Assembly: GCF_032854445.1 (NCBI RefSeq)
Contig: NC_088302.1
Span: 57,886,237 to 57,950,236 of the forward strand
Length of the DNA stretch: 64,000 nt
Source: Liolophura sinensis
Lineage: Eukaryota > Mollusca > Polyplacophora > Chitonida > Chitonidae
Direction: 5' to 3'
Position numbers and translations under genes: made by a program. The number at the start of each line of letters is the position of its first letter. The stretch's first letter is position 1. The notes beneath the pieces were generated by a model that saw nothing but the letters and a program-made list of their open reading frames with translations, did no database searches and was not told where the DNA came from. Shown here one piece after another: positions 23,730-34,351 of the stretch.

Positions 23730-24360
23730 TCAGCCCTCCGGACAGCCCACGGGGGATCTCACGCCAAAACCACATTCACCGTCGACACCATCGCACGAGT
23801 CTGACATTCTCCGTCCCATGGTTCTTGCCATACTCCCCAGCTTATACATCAATCCGACCAAGTGGCCCTGTTGCCATGCGTTGTTCCAACACAATCCGGG
23901 GCATGAACCTTCGCGCACAGCCCCGAACCCGCCTACCTGGCGTTCACCGTCCCCTGCTTTTTGCCACTCCACACCAACATAACCGTCCGCCAACTATACA
24001 GAGATCGGGCAAAGTTGCCGCCTGGCCTGCAAGACACGATCACAACCTTTATCGGTGCCCCTCTCCCACCACACGCGGTTCGACAATGTGTGTGTCGGTC
24101 AAGCCCTTGGCGAGATCTTTGGGTGAAGGGTAATAGCCTGCTGGCAATGCTAACTTATGCTTAGCGCGGTCGTTTTTGGTCGTTTCTGTAGGTCGTCTTT
24201 GGAGTCTAAGACATTCCACACTTCGTCTTGCCGCACGTTGAACCAGGTGCAGGGGTATTGTATTACTAAGAACCCACATTCCCAGTCACCAGCCAAATGC
24301 ATGGGCTGTGGTAGTTGGGTGGTGAAATTCGTCAAGGTATTGCTGGGGAAGTAGTTGAGC
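23730..24360 (-). pseudogene. Polinton/adintovirus capsid-like protein remnant
   Basis: Minus-strand segments in shifting frames. About 24150-24350 encodes FPSNTLTNFTTQLPQPMHLA followed by GDWECGFLVIQYPCTWFNV. It resembles the N-terminal strands of a penton/minor-capsid-like protein of Polintons, where a LxGxWEVGLxxxxYP pattern is typical. After a frameshift, LALPAGYYPSPKDLAKGLTD (about 24085-24145) matches the LPxGYYxxxxDL segment that follows in the same family. The remainder down to about 23730 is too broken to align. Multiple frameshifts and stops make it non-functional. I judge the family from pattern memory; a profile search would settle it. Confidence 0.6.
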
Positions 24361-24414
24361 TAGCTGTTACTGGGTAGCGTCACGTTAAACATGTTGCTGA
24401 GGTGATCTCCGGCA

Positions 24415-24565
24415 ATATGTGGGGAGGTCTGCCACCAACCTACGGATAGTCGTCGGTTTCCTCTGGGCTCTGTCCGGTTTCCACCCACCATAATGCTGGC
24501 CGCCGTCGTATAAGTGAAATATTCTTGAGTACGGCGTAAAACAGAAATCAAATAAATAAATAAAT
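24415..24565 (+). mobile_element. 5'-truncated SINE inside the Polinton-like relic
   Basis: 3' body with CCATAATGCTGGCCGCCGTC, TTCTTGAGTACGGCGTAAAA and an AAATAAATAAATAAAT tail. It is antisense to the relic's genes and separates the capsid-like remnant from the LDQEM-type remnant. Confidence 0.9.
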
Positions 24566-25088
24566 CCGGGCAGACTGACCGTCTTTCCATCTGGCGCCGG
24601 TATTTAATACGGACTCCACTTTAGCGGGGGTACGATGACTGGAGACGCCGCTGTCATCGTCCCTTGGGTCGGTGTGGTGTGGAGGTGGTGGTGGAGGAGG
24701 AGGGCGAGAACGGGCGGTCAGAGATCGTGATGTGGTAGGGTTTTTATCAGCTCGGCTGGTGTGTCCATCTTTTCCCGCACTCAATCGCGTCAGCGATCGT
24801 GGTGTGATCGCTCGGTGTCGCCGCAGAGCAGAGCAGCCTTTCGCCGCAAAGCGACGGGACGCTGTCTAAAATCTCCCCATTTAAAACGACCGACGGGCTT
24901 GGTTTGTGGGTGGGTTCGTCGTCGGAATTGGCTGCTGCGCGGTTTGGTATTGATCTTGAAACACACGGTATCATTTGAAAGATGTGGTGATACCGCTGTA
25001 TTTTCTCATCGTTCGAGACAGTCGTGTCGTGGAAGATCGATGCCATCTCTTGGTCGAGAGCGTTAAGGGCTTTAACAGTACTGGGCAC
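24566..25088 (-). pseudogene. LDQEM-type Polinton-associated protein remnant
   Basis: The segment at 24747-25088 starts near MPSTVKALNALDQEMASIFH, continues DDTVSND-like text as TTVSNDEKIQRYHHIF, then carries an acidic/Pro linker and LNGEILDSVPSLCGERLL. An overlapping frame at 24548-24784 continues with a Pro-rich stretch (PPPPPPPP) and HRTPAKVESVL. Proteins with an LDxEM...D.EK...Y...LQRY start sit near the packaging ATPase in many animal Polinton/adintovirus-like elements. Their function is unknown. The frame is disrupted after HHIF and again near 24770. Confidence 0.55.
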
Positions 25089-25201
25089 GGGGGACGGGGG
25101 ATGGGCACATGGGTTACGGGGAGATGGAGTACGGGGGTGGTGGCGGAGTGAGCATGTCTAAGAGCTGCGCTCAACCAAGGCCAGTTTCTTGGCGTGCTGC
25201 A

Positions 25202-25490
25202 TTAACTCCCACCAGCTACCCTCTTAACGATGCCACCGATGAGGGCTGGTACGGCGGCCTGGATGGCTTTGAGCAGGGCTTGAAGAAGAAACCCACAGCG
25301 TTGAAGAATCCGTCCTTTCTTATGCAGGGGAACACTTTTCTTGACCAAGGTGCTAAGACCCGTCTTGTGCCGCTGTGACTTCCCCTTCTATGAGCCCAAG
25401 ATAGTGGAACGTTTCCATTTAACACATTCTTCGCACATTCACACAAACACCGAAGTAAACCCGGATCGTTGCCGTGCAGCACGGCACGTC
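25202..25490 (-). pseudogene. Small basic Polinton/adintovirus-type protein remnant
   Basis: In one frame NDPGLLRCLCECAKNVLNGN then VPLSWAHRRG. After a frameshift near 25380 the other frame gives LSTLVKKSVPLHKKGRILQR, CGFLLQALL and a stop at 25202. The pattern CECAxNVLxGNVPL followed by Lys-rich text, KKGRILQRxGFL and a hydrophobic Gly-rich tail is typical of a short basic virion-type protein next to the ATPase in these elements. Here it is broken by at least one frameshift. Confidence 0.65.
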
Positions 25491-25610
25491 AAATGGCAGG
25501 GGTGGTTCGAGCCAGTAGGAACAACAAGGGGCTATAACGTTAAAGCCGGCGTGATATCGCGGGTGGTTGACATGGAAACAACTGATTCAGCAGATCATGT
25601 GTACGAAGTT

Positions 25611-25935
25611 TTATGATTTCGGCAGGTAGGCGTGCTGAATCTCCCCGGGGAAGATGTGGGTACGAAGTTGTAGGTGGTCGGGTGTGGCTTGCTTGAATTC
25701 CACCAGCAAATACCTGAGGTTCAGCAGTGGCATCCTCAAACGCCTCCCGCACGTACTGCGTCCGCCTCGAAGCCATCTAGCGATAGTGGTAATTTGGGAC
25801 GGGTCTCCATCAAGTACTGTGCGTTCAGACTGATGGTGTGATGATCTTTCGATTTGTCGAACACGTTCTGAACGCTGTACACCACGATGATACTGTGCCC
25901 AGGGTTGCGCAAACTCAACGACTCACTTCCTCCAC
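25611..25935 (-). pseudogene. FtsK/A32-like packaging ATPase, C-terminal remnant
   Basis: The segment GHSIIVVYSVQNVFDKSKDH then HTISLNAQYLM (25800-25918) corresponds to the region after Walker B in A32-like packaging ATPases, including the VQNxF and TISLNAxY signature. A frameshift near 25795 moves the match to a second frame. That frame ends YLLVEFKQATPDHLQLRTHI, FPGE and YLPKS with a stop at 25611, as expected for the C-terminus. An insertion-like difference lies between them. Walker A and the N-terminal half are missing, so the relic is truncated at about 25.94 kb. This is the best evidence for the Polinton/adintovirus assignment. Confidence 0.75.
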
Positions 25936-26219
25936 CTCAATCCCTCCATGCTGATATGACACGTTCGGCCCCTTCTATACTACTAATGTGCAATGTCACT
26001 CAACGCGATGTTTATGGTCATTAGTCCTGAATTAAGTGGAATTATAGTTATAATAATCAAACAGAATGTCGGATTTTGGCGCTCTGTCCATATTTAATCA
26101 TGAGAGAATTACACAACATTTAAAGAGCTTGAGGGTGACAATGTTTGATGAAGTACTCTTCTTAGTTTTTGTAGCAAAGTTTTTTGTAACTTATGAGCTG
26201 ACTGAAATCAATAAAACAA

Positions 26220-27755
26220 GCAAATCATAGCAAATGCCACAAGGACAGATATGTACAGAAACACGAAAAGCATAAATGCAAAAAGGCGAAATATGTACAG
26301 AAAGACACGCAATCACAGCAAATGCCACAAGGCGAGATATGTACAGAAACATTCAAAGGGTAACCATTGCCACAAGACATGCACAGAAACACACAGAGCA
26401 TAACCAACGCCACAAGGCGAGATATGTACAGTAACACGAAAAGCATAAATGCCAAAAGGCGAGATATGTACAGAAAGACACGCATCTCATAGCAAATGCC
26501 ACAAGGCGAGATATGTACAGAAACACGCAAAGGATAACCATTGCCACAAGACATGTACAGAAACACACAGAGCATAACCAATGCCACAAGGCGAGATATG
26601 TACAGAAACACGAATAGCATAAATGCCACAAGGCGAGATATGTACAGAAAGACACACAAATCATAACCAACACCACAAGGCGAGATATGTACAGAAAGAC
26701 ACGCAAAGCATAAATGTTGCAAGGCAAGATATGTACAGAAACACGCAAGCATAACAAATGCTACAGGGCGAGATATGTACTGAAACACACAAAGTATAAT
26801 AAATGACACAAGACGAGATATGTACAGAAAGACACGCAAAGCATAGTACATGACGCAAGGCGAGATATGTACAGAAAACACGCAAAGCACAGCAAATGGC
26901 ACAAGGCGAGATATGTACAGAAACACGCAAAGCATAGTACATGATACAAAGCGAGATATGTACAGAAAACACGCAAAGCATAGTACATGACACAAGGCGA
27001 GATATGTACAGAAAACACGCAAAGCACAGCAAATGGCACAAGGCGAGATATGTACAGAAACATGCAAGCATAACAAATGCTACAGGGCGAGATATGTACT
27101 GAAACACACAAAGTATAATAAATGACACAAGACGAGATATGTACAGAAAGACACGCAAAGCATAGTACATGATACAAGGCGATATATGTACAGAAACACG
27201 CAAAGCATAGTACATGATACAAGGTGAGATATGTACAGAAACACGCAATGCATAGTACATGATACAAGGCGAGATATGTACATAAACATGCAAAGCACAG
27301 CAAATGGCACAAGGCGAGATATGTACAGAAAACACGCAAAGCACAGCAAATGGCACAAGGCGAGATATGTACAGAAACACGCAAAGCATAGTACATGACA
27401 CAAGGCGAGATATGTACAGAAAACATGCAAAGCACAGCAAATGGCACAAGGCGAGATATGTACAGAAAACACGCAAAGCATAGTACATGACACAAGGCGA
27501 GATATGTACAGAAAACATGCAAAGCACAGCAAATGGCACAAGGCGAGATATGTACAGAAACATGCAAAGCATAGTACATGATACAAGGCGAGATATGTAC
27601 AGAAAACATGCAAAGCACAGCAAATGGCACAAGGCGAGATATGTACAGAAAACACGCAAAGCATAGTACATGACACAAGGCGAGATATGTACAGAAACAT
27701 GCAAAGCATAGTACATGATACAAGGCGAGATATGTACAGAAACATGCAAAGCGTA
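26220..27755. repeat. 45-bp minisatellite, about 34 copies
   Basis: The unit is GCGAGATATGTACAGAAACA then CGCAAAGCATAGTACATGACACAAG, at 45-46 bp. The right half is more homogeneous than the left. Minus-strand open frames up to 372 codons with a Cys/Tyr/His-rich repeat are produced by the 3n period. They overlap in all three frames, so they are not treated as genes. Confidence 0.95.
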
Positions 27756-29368
27756 GCGGATGATTAACAACTCAAACATTGAAGCTTTAATTTGCTAATA
27801 ATATATATATCAATATCTATCATCAGTGTACGGTGTGGTAAATGAGACAGACCTCAAGTTCTTCAGAATCCACATACTGTTTACGACAGAGGCTTTTTTT
27901 CTTTCTCTCTTGGTGTTTGTACATCTTTCAAAAGGGGTTGGTACATTCGGTAGTATAGTGAGCTTTGTATTGGGATTTATGACTTTTGGAATGCAGTAAA
28001 CTTGTTTTACACAAAAGATATCGGTGTGACGAGAAGGCACAATTAAACTCCTATACTATAGAAAGAACTGGTGTTATTAGCCGCGTCCACCTAGCTTTTC
28101 TGCGGAAAGGCAGCGATGTTGTCATCCAGGGTTATCTGCATCTTGGTGTGCATATCTACGCGTCACACATTTGTCATTTTGACCTCGTTAAATAGTTCTC
28201 AGCCGTATGTGGAAAGGTCTGCCTCAACATACTGATGCTCGTGGGTTTGCCCAGGGCAAATTCCTCCCACCATAATGCTGGCCGCAGTCGAATAAGTGAA
28301 ATATATTTCAGTATGGCTTAAAACCCCCGACCAAATATGTAAAATACAGGTACATGATTAAATACTTTCTTCAGATTGTATTTGTGATCAAATACGTTGG
28401 CATTGCGGCAGTTGTCGCTGTTGAGTCTCAAGTCCTCTACAAGAATACAAGAATAATCATTCTAGCAGATAATTAAAATATAATTACTGTTCAGAGCTTT
28501 GTTCGGTGGAGCATTAGGTATAATGTCAGCAAGTGCATTTTTCGCGGCTGAGTCGTTCCTGTTTTTGAGACTAGATACATGCCAATAGAATATCAAAGTA
28601 AAAAGATACAAAGATGGACAACATGCAGACATGTAACCATAATAACAGCTAGTAGTAGAAAACACAGATAATGATTTATTTTCATTCAGACATCTTTTTT
28701 AATATGTCTAACGGGAAAAAAAACCATGTACATGTAACTAGTTGCACCTTCTCACTAACTCATACTACACAGGGTGCACTCAACAATTTACTCTGAGTAT
28801 CACCTTTTTTAAAATACCATTTACATGCGTTCAATTGAGACTACAACCAATGACTGAAGGCACATGGGCATTGTACCTGTTGTAGGAATGTAAAGCCTTC
28901 TGTGTTTAGGAAACCGGGTCCATGTCAACCAGAAGCCCTAGTTTCTAAAGCACAAGATTTCACTTATATATTTGGCTCTTTCATTGGCTCTTAACGCCAC
29001 ACTCACTAAAAAATACTGAAAAAATTTAGTGAATTTTTTACAAAATGGCTGTAAGTTTTATTGGTAGAGGAATTGAGAGTGCCCGGAATACATCAGCGAC
29101 CTTCGCCAAAGACCTGACAAATCTCCTTACTTAAAGCAGCAGCCAAATCACATAGAGCTGAAATCAAACACATGACCTCCTTGGTAAAGGTTGGTAAAGG
29201 TCAGGAAAGCGGAAGGGCCCCAGTGCAAAAACTGTCTGAGCCATACACGGCCCTCTTATGCCTACGTGAATGGAGGATGACACACTGACCTACTGGTAGT
29301 CATTCTGATAACCTGATGAAGAAAGTTGATGATTATTCACATGCTATTCCTAATGAGATCCTAGGAGA
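27756..29368. other. Intergenic region and ANAPC10 3' flank
   Basis: Contains a truncated SINE (28202-28345). No other gene is seen. The ANAPC10 stop codon lies at 29369-29371, and a minus-strand AATAAA (TTTATT at 28675-28680) is the nearest plausible poly(A) signal I noticed, about 690 bases downstream. That assignment is weak. Confidence 0.4.
28202..28345 (+). mobile_element. 5'-truncated, diverged SINE
   Basis: GGAAAGGTCTGCCTCAACAT, CCATAATGCTGGCCGCAGTC and GAATAAGTGAAATAT mark the SINE 3' body. The tail is degraded to CCAAATATGTAAA. Confidence 0.8.
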
Positions 29369-29648
29369 TCATCTGATTGTTGAGAACTGGTAGCACTTCC
29401 ATGAGGTAAAGTTTGGCAGTTTACCAAAGGTAAAGTCTTGGACAGGTGAGCGAACCTTTATCCTGCGAATGTGTGTGTCCCTACCGTTCTGGTGGTTTGA
29501 AAGGACAGCTATCTGGATCATGAACGTGCGCAAAGGTTTGTCCTCCAGATCTCTCAGCGGTATGCTGACCCAGCCCTGAGGTTCACTCAACTCTACCTGT
29601 TCTACCTCACCCAGGTCATTGAAATGGTTCCCTGCTCGGATTGACAAC
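29369..29648 (-). CDS. ANAPC10: ANAPC10 coding exon 3 (residues 94-185)
   Basis: The acceptor is TGTTTTATAG. It encodes [20 protein letters not shown] through the invariant [15 protein letters not shown] to the final FSTIR and TGA at 29369-29371. Confidence 0.97.
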
Positions 29649-32600
29649 CTATAAAACACAACGCAAGTGATTACTAACATTCAGTTAACCTTCCACGAGC
29701 AAATATCACACTGCTTGTCAAACTTGGCACTCAAACCTTCCTAAATGGATCCTAATAAAGGCATGTGTGATGATTTACACTTTACCTCTCTGCTTGATTT
29801 ATTGATGTATTTGTTTGATCGGCGTACTCAAGAATATTTACCTTACATGATGGTGGCCAGCATTATGGTGGGAGGATGCCAACATGAGTTGGCCTTGAAC
29901 TCACAGCAACCGCATTGGTGAAAGGGGCCTGGGTCAATGCGCCGTGCTGGCATACTTACCTCCTCGGCCAAGGAGGACACCCTATCTGTTTACTGTATGA
30001 TATATTACAGATCATCTCACTGGTTAGCCTTGTACTATTCCAGTTGTGATTTGTTTGGTGGCTAAAACAAATCCAAGGAATTCCATCTCCTCAAATAACA
30101 TCTTACAAACTCCCTACAGCTGACCTGAACACTAACACCTGAAGCCAGAGTTTATCAGGGTTTTGGATTCATATCTCACATAGCATCTAACCAGTACACA
30201 GGTAGACTTCAGCTCACCTGTGGCCAGTGTTTGTCAGGGTTTTGGATTCATATCTCACATAGCATCTAACCAATACCCAGGTAGACTTCAGCTCACATGT
30301 GACCAGTGTTTGTCAGGTTTTTGGATTCATATCTCACATAGTATCTAACCAGTACACAGGTAGACTTCAGCTCACCTGTGGCCAGTGTTTGTCAGGGTTT
30401 TGGATTCATATCTCACATAGCATCTAACCAGTACACAGGTAGACTTCAGCTCACCTGTGGCCAGCATTTGTCAGGGTTTTGGATTCATATTTTACATAGC
30501 ATCTAACCAGTACACAGGCAGACTTCAGCTCACCTGTGACCAGTGTTTGTCAGGGTTTTGGATTCATATCTCACATAGTATCTAACCAGTACACAGGCAG
30601 ACTTCAGCTCACCTGTGGCCAGTGTTTGTCAGGGTTTTGGATTCATATCTCACATAGCATCTAACCAATACCCAGGTAGACTTCAGCTCACCTGTGGCCA
30701 GTGTTTGTCAGGGTTTTGGATTCATATCTCACATAGCATCTAACCAGTACACAGGGAGACTTCAGCTCACCTGTGGCCAGTGTTTGTCAGGGTTTTGGAT
30801 TCATATCTCACATAGTATCTAACCAGTACACAGGTTGACTTCAGCTCACCTGTGGCCAGTGTTTGTCAGGGTTTTGGATTCATATCTCACATAGCATCTA
30901 ACCAGTACACAGGGAGACTTCAGCTCACCTGTGGCCAGCATTTGTCAGGGTTTTGGATTCATATTTTACACAGCATCTAACCAGTACACAGGGAGACTTC
31001 AGCTCACCTGTGGCCAGTGTTTGTCAGGGTTTTGGATTCATATCTCACATAGCATCTAACCAGTACACAGGGAGACTTCAGCTCACCTGTGGCCAGTGTT
31101 TGTCAGGGTTTTGGATTCATATCTCACATAGCATCTAACCAGTACACAGGGAGACTTCAGCTCACCTGTGGCCAGTGTTTGTCAGGGTTTTGGATTCATA
31201 TCTCACATAGCATCTAACCAGTACACAGGGAGACTTCAGCTCACCTGTGGCCAGCGTTTGTCAGGGTTTTGGATTCATATCTCACATAGCATCTAACCAG
31301 TACACAGGCAGACTTCAGCTCACCTGTGGCCAGTGTTTGTCAGGGTCTTGGATTCATATCTCACATAACATCTAACCAGTACACAGGTAGACTTCAGCTC
31401 ACCTGTGGCCAGTGTTTGTCAGGGTTTTGGATTCATATCTCACATAGCATCTAACCAGTACACAGGGAGACTTCAGCTCACCTGTGGCCAGTGTTTGTCA
31501 GGGTCTTGGATTCATATCTCACATAACATCTAACCAGTACACAGGTAGACTTCAGCTCACCTGTGGCCAGCGTTTGTCAGGGTTTTGGATTCATATCTCA
31601 CATAGCATCTAACCAGTACACAGGTAGACTTCAGCTCACCTGTGGCCAGTGTTTGTCAGGGTTTTGGATTCATATCTCACATAGTATCTAACCAGTACAC
31701 AGGTAGACTTCAGCTCACCTGTGGCCAGTGTTTGTCAGGGTTTTGGATTCATATCTCACATAGCATCTAACCAGTACACAGGTAGACTTCAGCTCACCTG
31801 TGGCCAGTGTTTGTCAGGGTTTTGGATTCATATCTCACATAGCATCTAACCAGTACACAGGTAGACTTCAGCTCACCTGTGGCCAGTGTTTGTCAGGGTC
31901 TTGGATTCATATCTCACATAACATCTAACCAGTACACAGGTAGACTTCACCTCACCTGAAGCCAGTGTTTGTCAGGGTTTTGGATCCATATCTCACCTGC
32001 CATCTAACCAGTACACAGGCAGACTTCAGCCCACCTGTGGCCAGTGTATGTCAGGGTTTTGGATTAATATACTACTGGGATAAAGTAACTGTGCATCATC
32101 TGCAGTTATGCCATGTTCTAATGAATTAAGATAAAAATATGATATTTGGTATTCTGTTTAACTGTTGACAGGATAATCTCGAAATCTTTATGATTTGACA
32201 CTAGGCATCATAACACGCACTCGAAGAGATGTGGTGTCAAAAGTCAGTTTACAAACTCAATATCGTGTGTGTCCACCATTGGCGTTGATGCAGGCTTGAC
32301 AACGACGACGCATAGACGACACTAAGTGAGTGAAGAAAGCTTGGGGAATGTTGTTCCATGTCTGAAGCAACATTTGTCCCAAATCAGCTAACGTCAATGG
32401 CTGATTCAGGCCCTGACGTAATCGCCGTTCCATTTCATCCCATGCGTGCTCGATAGGGGACAGCTGAGGAAAAACTGCTGGCCAAGGGAGTACCGGAATG
32501 TTGTGCTGTCTCAAGAAATCCGTCACAACACGAGCGACATGTGGACGGGCATTATCTTGCTGAAGTGTGATGTTACGTCCATGTCCTTGAATGAACGCTT

Positions 32601-34345
32601 GCACATGAGGCAGAATGATCTCGTCCCTGTATCGCAGGCCTGTCAGATTGCCATTCACAATGACAAGTTGGGTCCGCCCATGAGATGTGATGCCTCCCCA
32701 TACCATAACGCTGCCGCCACCAAACGCTCGACGTTGAACAACGCACGCGTCAGCATACTGTTCACCAGGACGTCTGTACACCCTTGCCCTGCCATCTGAG
32801 CCGTCCAGATGAAATCTCGACTCGTCAGTGAACAGAACACCATCCCAATCTCGTCTCCTGTACCGTAGATGTTGTCTGCACCAGACAAGACGTGCCTGTC
32901 GGTGACGTTGGAGCAAAATCGGACGTATGGCAGGACGTCTGGGCCGGATGTTGCGCTCCCGCAGTCGGTTCCGTACAGTCCTGGAACTGATTGGGCGTAA
33001 GCCAGGAATGGTCCGAGCAGTCAAACTGGAACTCTGGAATTGATTCCTTAGATGGGTCAGCCGGATATGGTTGTCTTGCTGATGTGACGTTACACGTGGA
33101 CGCTGGACCGGGGCAAATCTCTCGTGTTCCCATTCTGTTGAAAACGTCGCCATAGAGAGGATATCGTGTTTCGATGGACACCAAAATGTCTGGCAACTTC
33201 ATTCTGGGCCATTCCAGTCTCCAGCATACCCACGCTGATTTTCTGTAAGCCGTGGCATGTTGTACGCACAGTTTATGTTGAAGTTAACGTGTTTTCCACA
33301 ACATTTAGAGGCTAAAGAATAATCAACAATTCTTCAATTTTCGAAATCAGATGTGTGAACTTCATGTGTCAAACATCATGCAGAATGTGAATCATGTCAT
33401 TATACACGAAGTGCACTTGCCAAGCGCGATACGTGACATGACATTTCATGAAAAATGCTTGGCTAAATGTTTATTGACGGTTAGGTTTATAACTTTTCAA
33501 ACATCTTTTGTTTTGTCCCATTTTCTGTGATGCACAGTTACTTTTTTTCCATTAGTATATCTTACATAGCATCTAACCAGTACACAGGCAGACTTCTGTT
33601 CACCTTGAAACCTGTAAATGTGTTTTCCAGAGGTGTAGATTTTCTCTAATCTGGTAGACAATTCCTCATTAGAATGATTTCTGCAGCGTAATTTGAATAT
33701 AGCTTTACCTATTGGGGGTGTAACTTTCATCAGCTTTGTAGTCTCCGTACAGACAGACATCGTGGATTGTGGTTTTCCGGCGGAACTGTATGTTAATGAG
33801 ATGGGGTTGTGGGCCGTCCGACTGCCAGTACGTGTCATTGGAATCATCTCTCAACTGTTCCACACCAAACCCTCAAATTGTAAACAACAAAATACTTACA
33901 GAATAGATGCATGTAACAAAATAAGTTCACTTTGGAATATTATGAAGTGGTTGGCCAAATTACATCGCAAATTAATGCAGATGTTGCCATACAAATTTCA
34001 CACTATGTCACACCCAGCCTGCCTGGAGTACCCTTAGTTCCTAGGCTTCTGCCAGGTGTCAACTAACCCTTCAGCATTCAAGTAGCAGGTTCAAATCCAG
34101 CTACCATTGGAATGCAGCTTTTCATATGGGTTCTTCTCTCTGTCTCATTTTCTTCACATTTATAAACCTCTTTATATTCGAAGTATGATGTAAAACCAAA
34201 TAAAGCAAATAAATAACTGAGTAAACCCACCTGGTTTACAAGAAGAGAGGGACCAGACTGCCTGGGAGCCAACCTCTCGTAGTTTACCCTCCTTCTCTTC
34301 CTGGAACACATCTAAATTCTGCACGCCACTGATCTTTATGGCCAT
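29369..34345 (-). CDS. ANAPC10: Anaphase-promoting complex subunit 10 (APC10/DOC1)
   Basis: Three coding exons (34231-34345, 33709-33871, 29369-29648) join in phase to 185 codons, the same length as human APC10 as I recall it. The protein is the DOC-domain subunit of the APC/C ubiquitin ligase. It works with the coactivators Cdc20/Cdh1 to bind destruction-box substrates, in the nucleus and cytoplasm. Diagnostic segments are [70 protein letters not shown] and the C-terminal Ile-Arg (STIR) tail, which in this family docks on Cdc27/APC3. All splice sites are GT-AG. The second intron (29649-33708) holds a SINE, a 79-bp minisatellite and a Tc1-like element. The reading frame is intact, so the gene looks functional. 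It is divergent from AASDH, 3.8 kb apart. Confidence 0.97.
29808..29976 (-). mobile_element. SINE in ANAPC10 intron 2
   Basis: From TTTATTGATGTATTTGTTTG through GCCAGCATTATGGTGGGAGG to a decayed head (CTCGGCCAAGGAGG). It has internal deletions and lies in the same transcriptional sense as ANAPC10. Confidence 0.8.
30142..32067. repeat. 79-bp minisatellite in ANAPC10 intron 2, about 24 copies
   Basis: The unit is GCCAGTGTTTGTCAGGGTTT then TGGATTCATATCTCACATAGCATC and TAACCAGTACACAGGTAGACTTCAGCTCACCTGTG, period 79 bp, very homogeneous. The array is cut by the Tc1-like element and resumes for part of a unit at 33558-33605. In ANAPC10 sense each unit carries CCACAG then GTGAGC, a strong donor-like word. 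Confidence 0.95.
32070..33557 (-). mobile_element. Tc1-like transposon inserted in the 79-bp array
   Basis: The element is 1488 bp with TA on both sides (32068-32069 and 33558-33559). The terminal repeats are imperfect, about 29-30 bp: left TACTACTGGGATAAAGTAAC and right (minus strand) TACTAATGGAAAAAAAGTAA, both continuing to CTGTGCATCA. The array unit supplies the empty target: the left flank ends at GGATTAATA and the right resumes TATCTTACATAGCATC, against array consensus GGATTCATATCTCACATAGC. The transposase inside is minus-strand and broken. Confidence 0.93.
32257..33258 (-). pseudogene. Tc1-like transposase (DD34E), frameshifted
   Basis: The start context MPRLTENQR at 33258 is lost by a frameshift within about ten codons. 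The next segment, [20 protein letters not shown] then [11 protein letters not shown], is the Tc1 paired-type helix-turn-helix. A 1-base loss near 33110 shifts the frame again, into the long frame that continues to the stop at 32257. The catalytic triad is visible: Asp in FTDESRFHL, Asp in [10 protein letters not shown] and Glu in [11 protein letters not shown], with 34 residues between the second and third. The [10 protein letters not shown] box is intact. The catalytic domain is complete but the protein cannot be made without repair of two shifts, so the copy is dead and fairly young. Confidence 0.93.
33560..33605. repeat. 79-bp array remnant beyond the transposon
   Basis: TCTTACATAGCATCTAACCA then GTACACAGGCAGACTTC matches the 79-bp unit and shows where the array continued before the transposon inserted. 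Confidence 0.9.
33709..33871 (-). CDS. ANAPC10: ANAPC10 coding exon 2 (residues 39-93)
   Basis: The acceptor is TTTACAATTTGAG and the donor is CCCAATAG then GTAAAG. It encodes the first half of the DOC jelly-roll, from [10 protein letters not shown] to [11 protein letters not shown]. The long frame on the same strand in a different phase (33497-33847) is a shadow. Confidence 0.96.
34231..34345 (-). CDS. ANAPC10: ANAPC10 coding exon 1 (residues 1-38)
   Basis: The ATG at 34345 is chosen because it gives exactly the 38 residues before the first intron that the human protein has. The first 20 are poorly conserved, as usual. Upstream, TTCTCTTCACCAG (ending at 34356) looks like a 3' splice site, so a non-coding 5' exon probably lies further right. 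The donor is AAACCAG then GTGGGT, phase 1. Confidence 0.95.
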
Positions 34346-34351
34346 CTTACT

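Larger units (their letters stand above)
21661..25950 (-). mobile_element. Decayed Polinton/adintovirus-like relic
   Basis: A GC- and CpG-richer block set in AT-rich surroundings. On the minus strand, from 25.9 kb downwards, it carries remnants of a packaging ATPase C-terminus, a small basic protein, a protein with an LDQEM motif, and a capsid-like protein. This order resembles the structural-gene cluster of Polintons/Mavericks and adintoviruses. A C2H2 zinc-finger remnant lies on the plus strand at the left. Every remnant has frameshifts or stops. The DNA polymerase, integrase and terminal inverted repeats were not found, so the outer limits are approximate. A SINE has inserted at 24415-24565. 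Confidence 0.7.

Noticed and set aside
26225-27779. Minus-strand frames of 221-372 codons with Cys/His/Tyr-rich repeats
   Set aside because: They follow a 45-bp array, are open in several frames at once and have no flanking gene signals.
32446-33202. Frames at 32446-32799 (plus), 32655-32888 and 32825-33202 (minus)
   Set aside because: Shadows of the Tc1-like transposase in other frames.
33497-33847. 116-codon minus-strand frame
   Set aside because: Out-of-phase shadow of ANAPC10 exon 2, extending into intron and transposon sequence.
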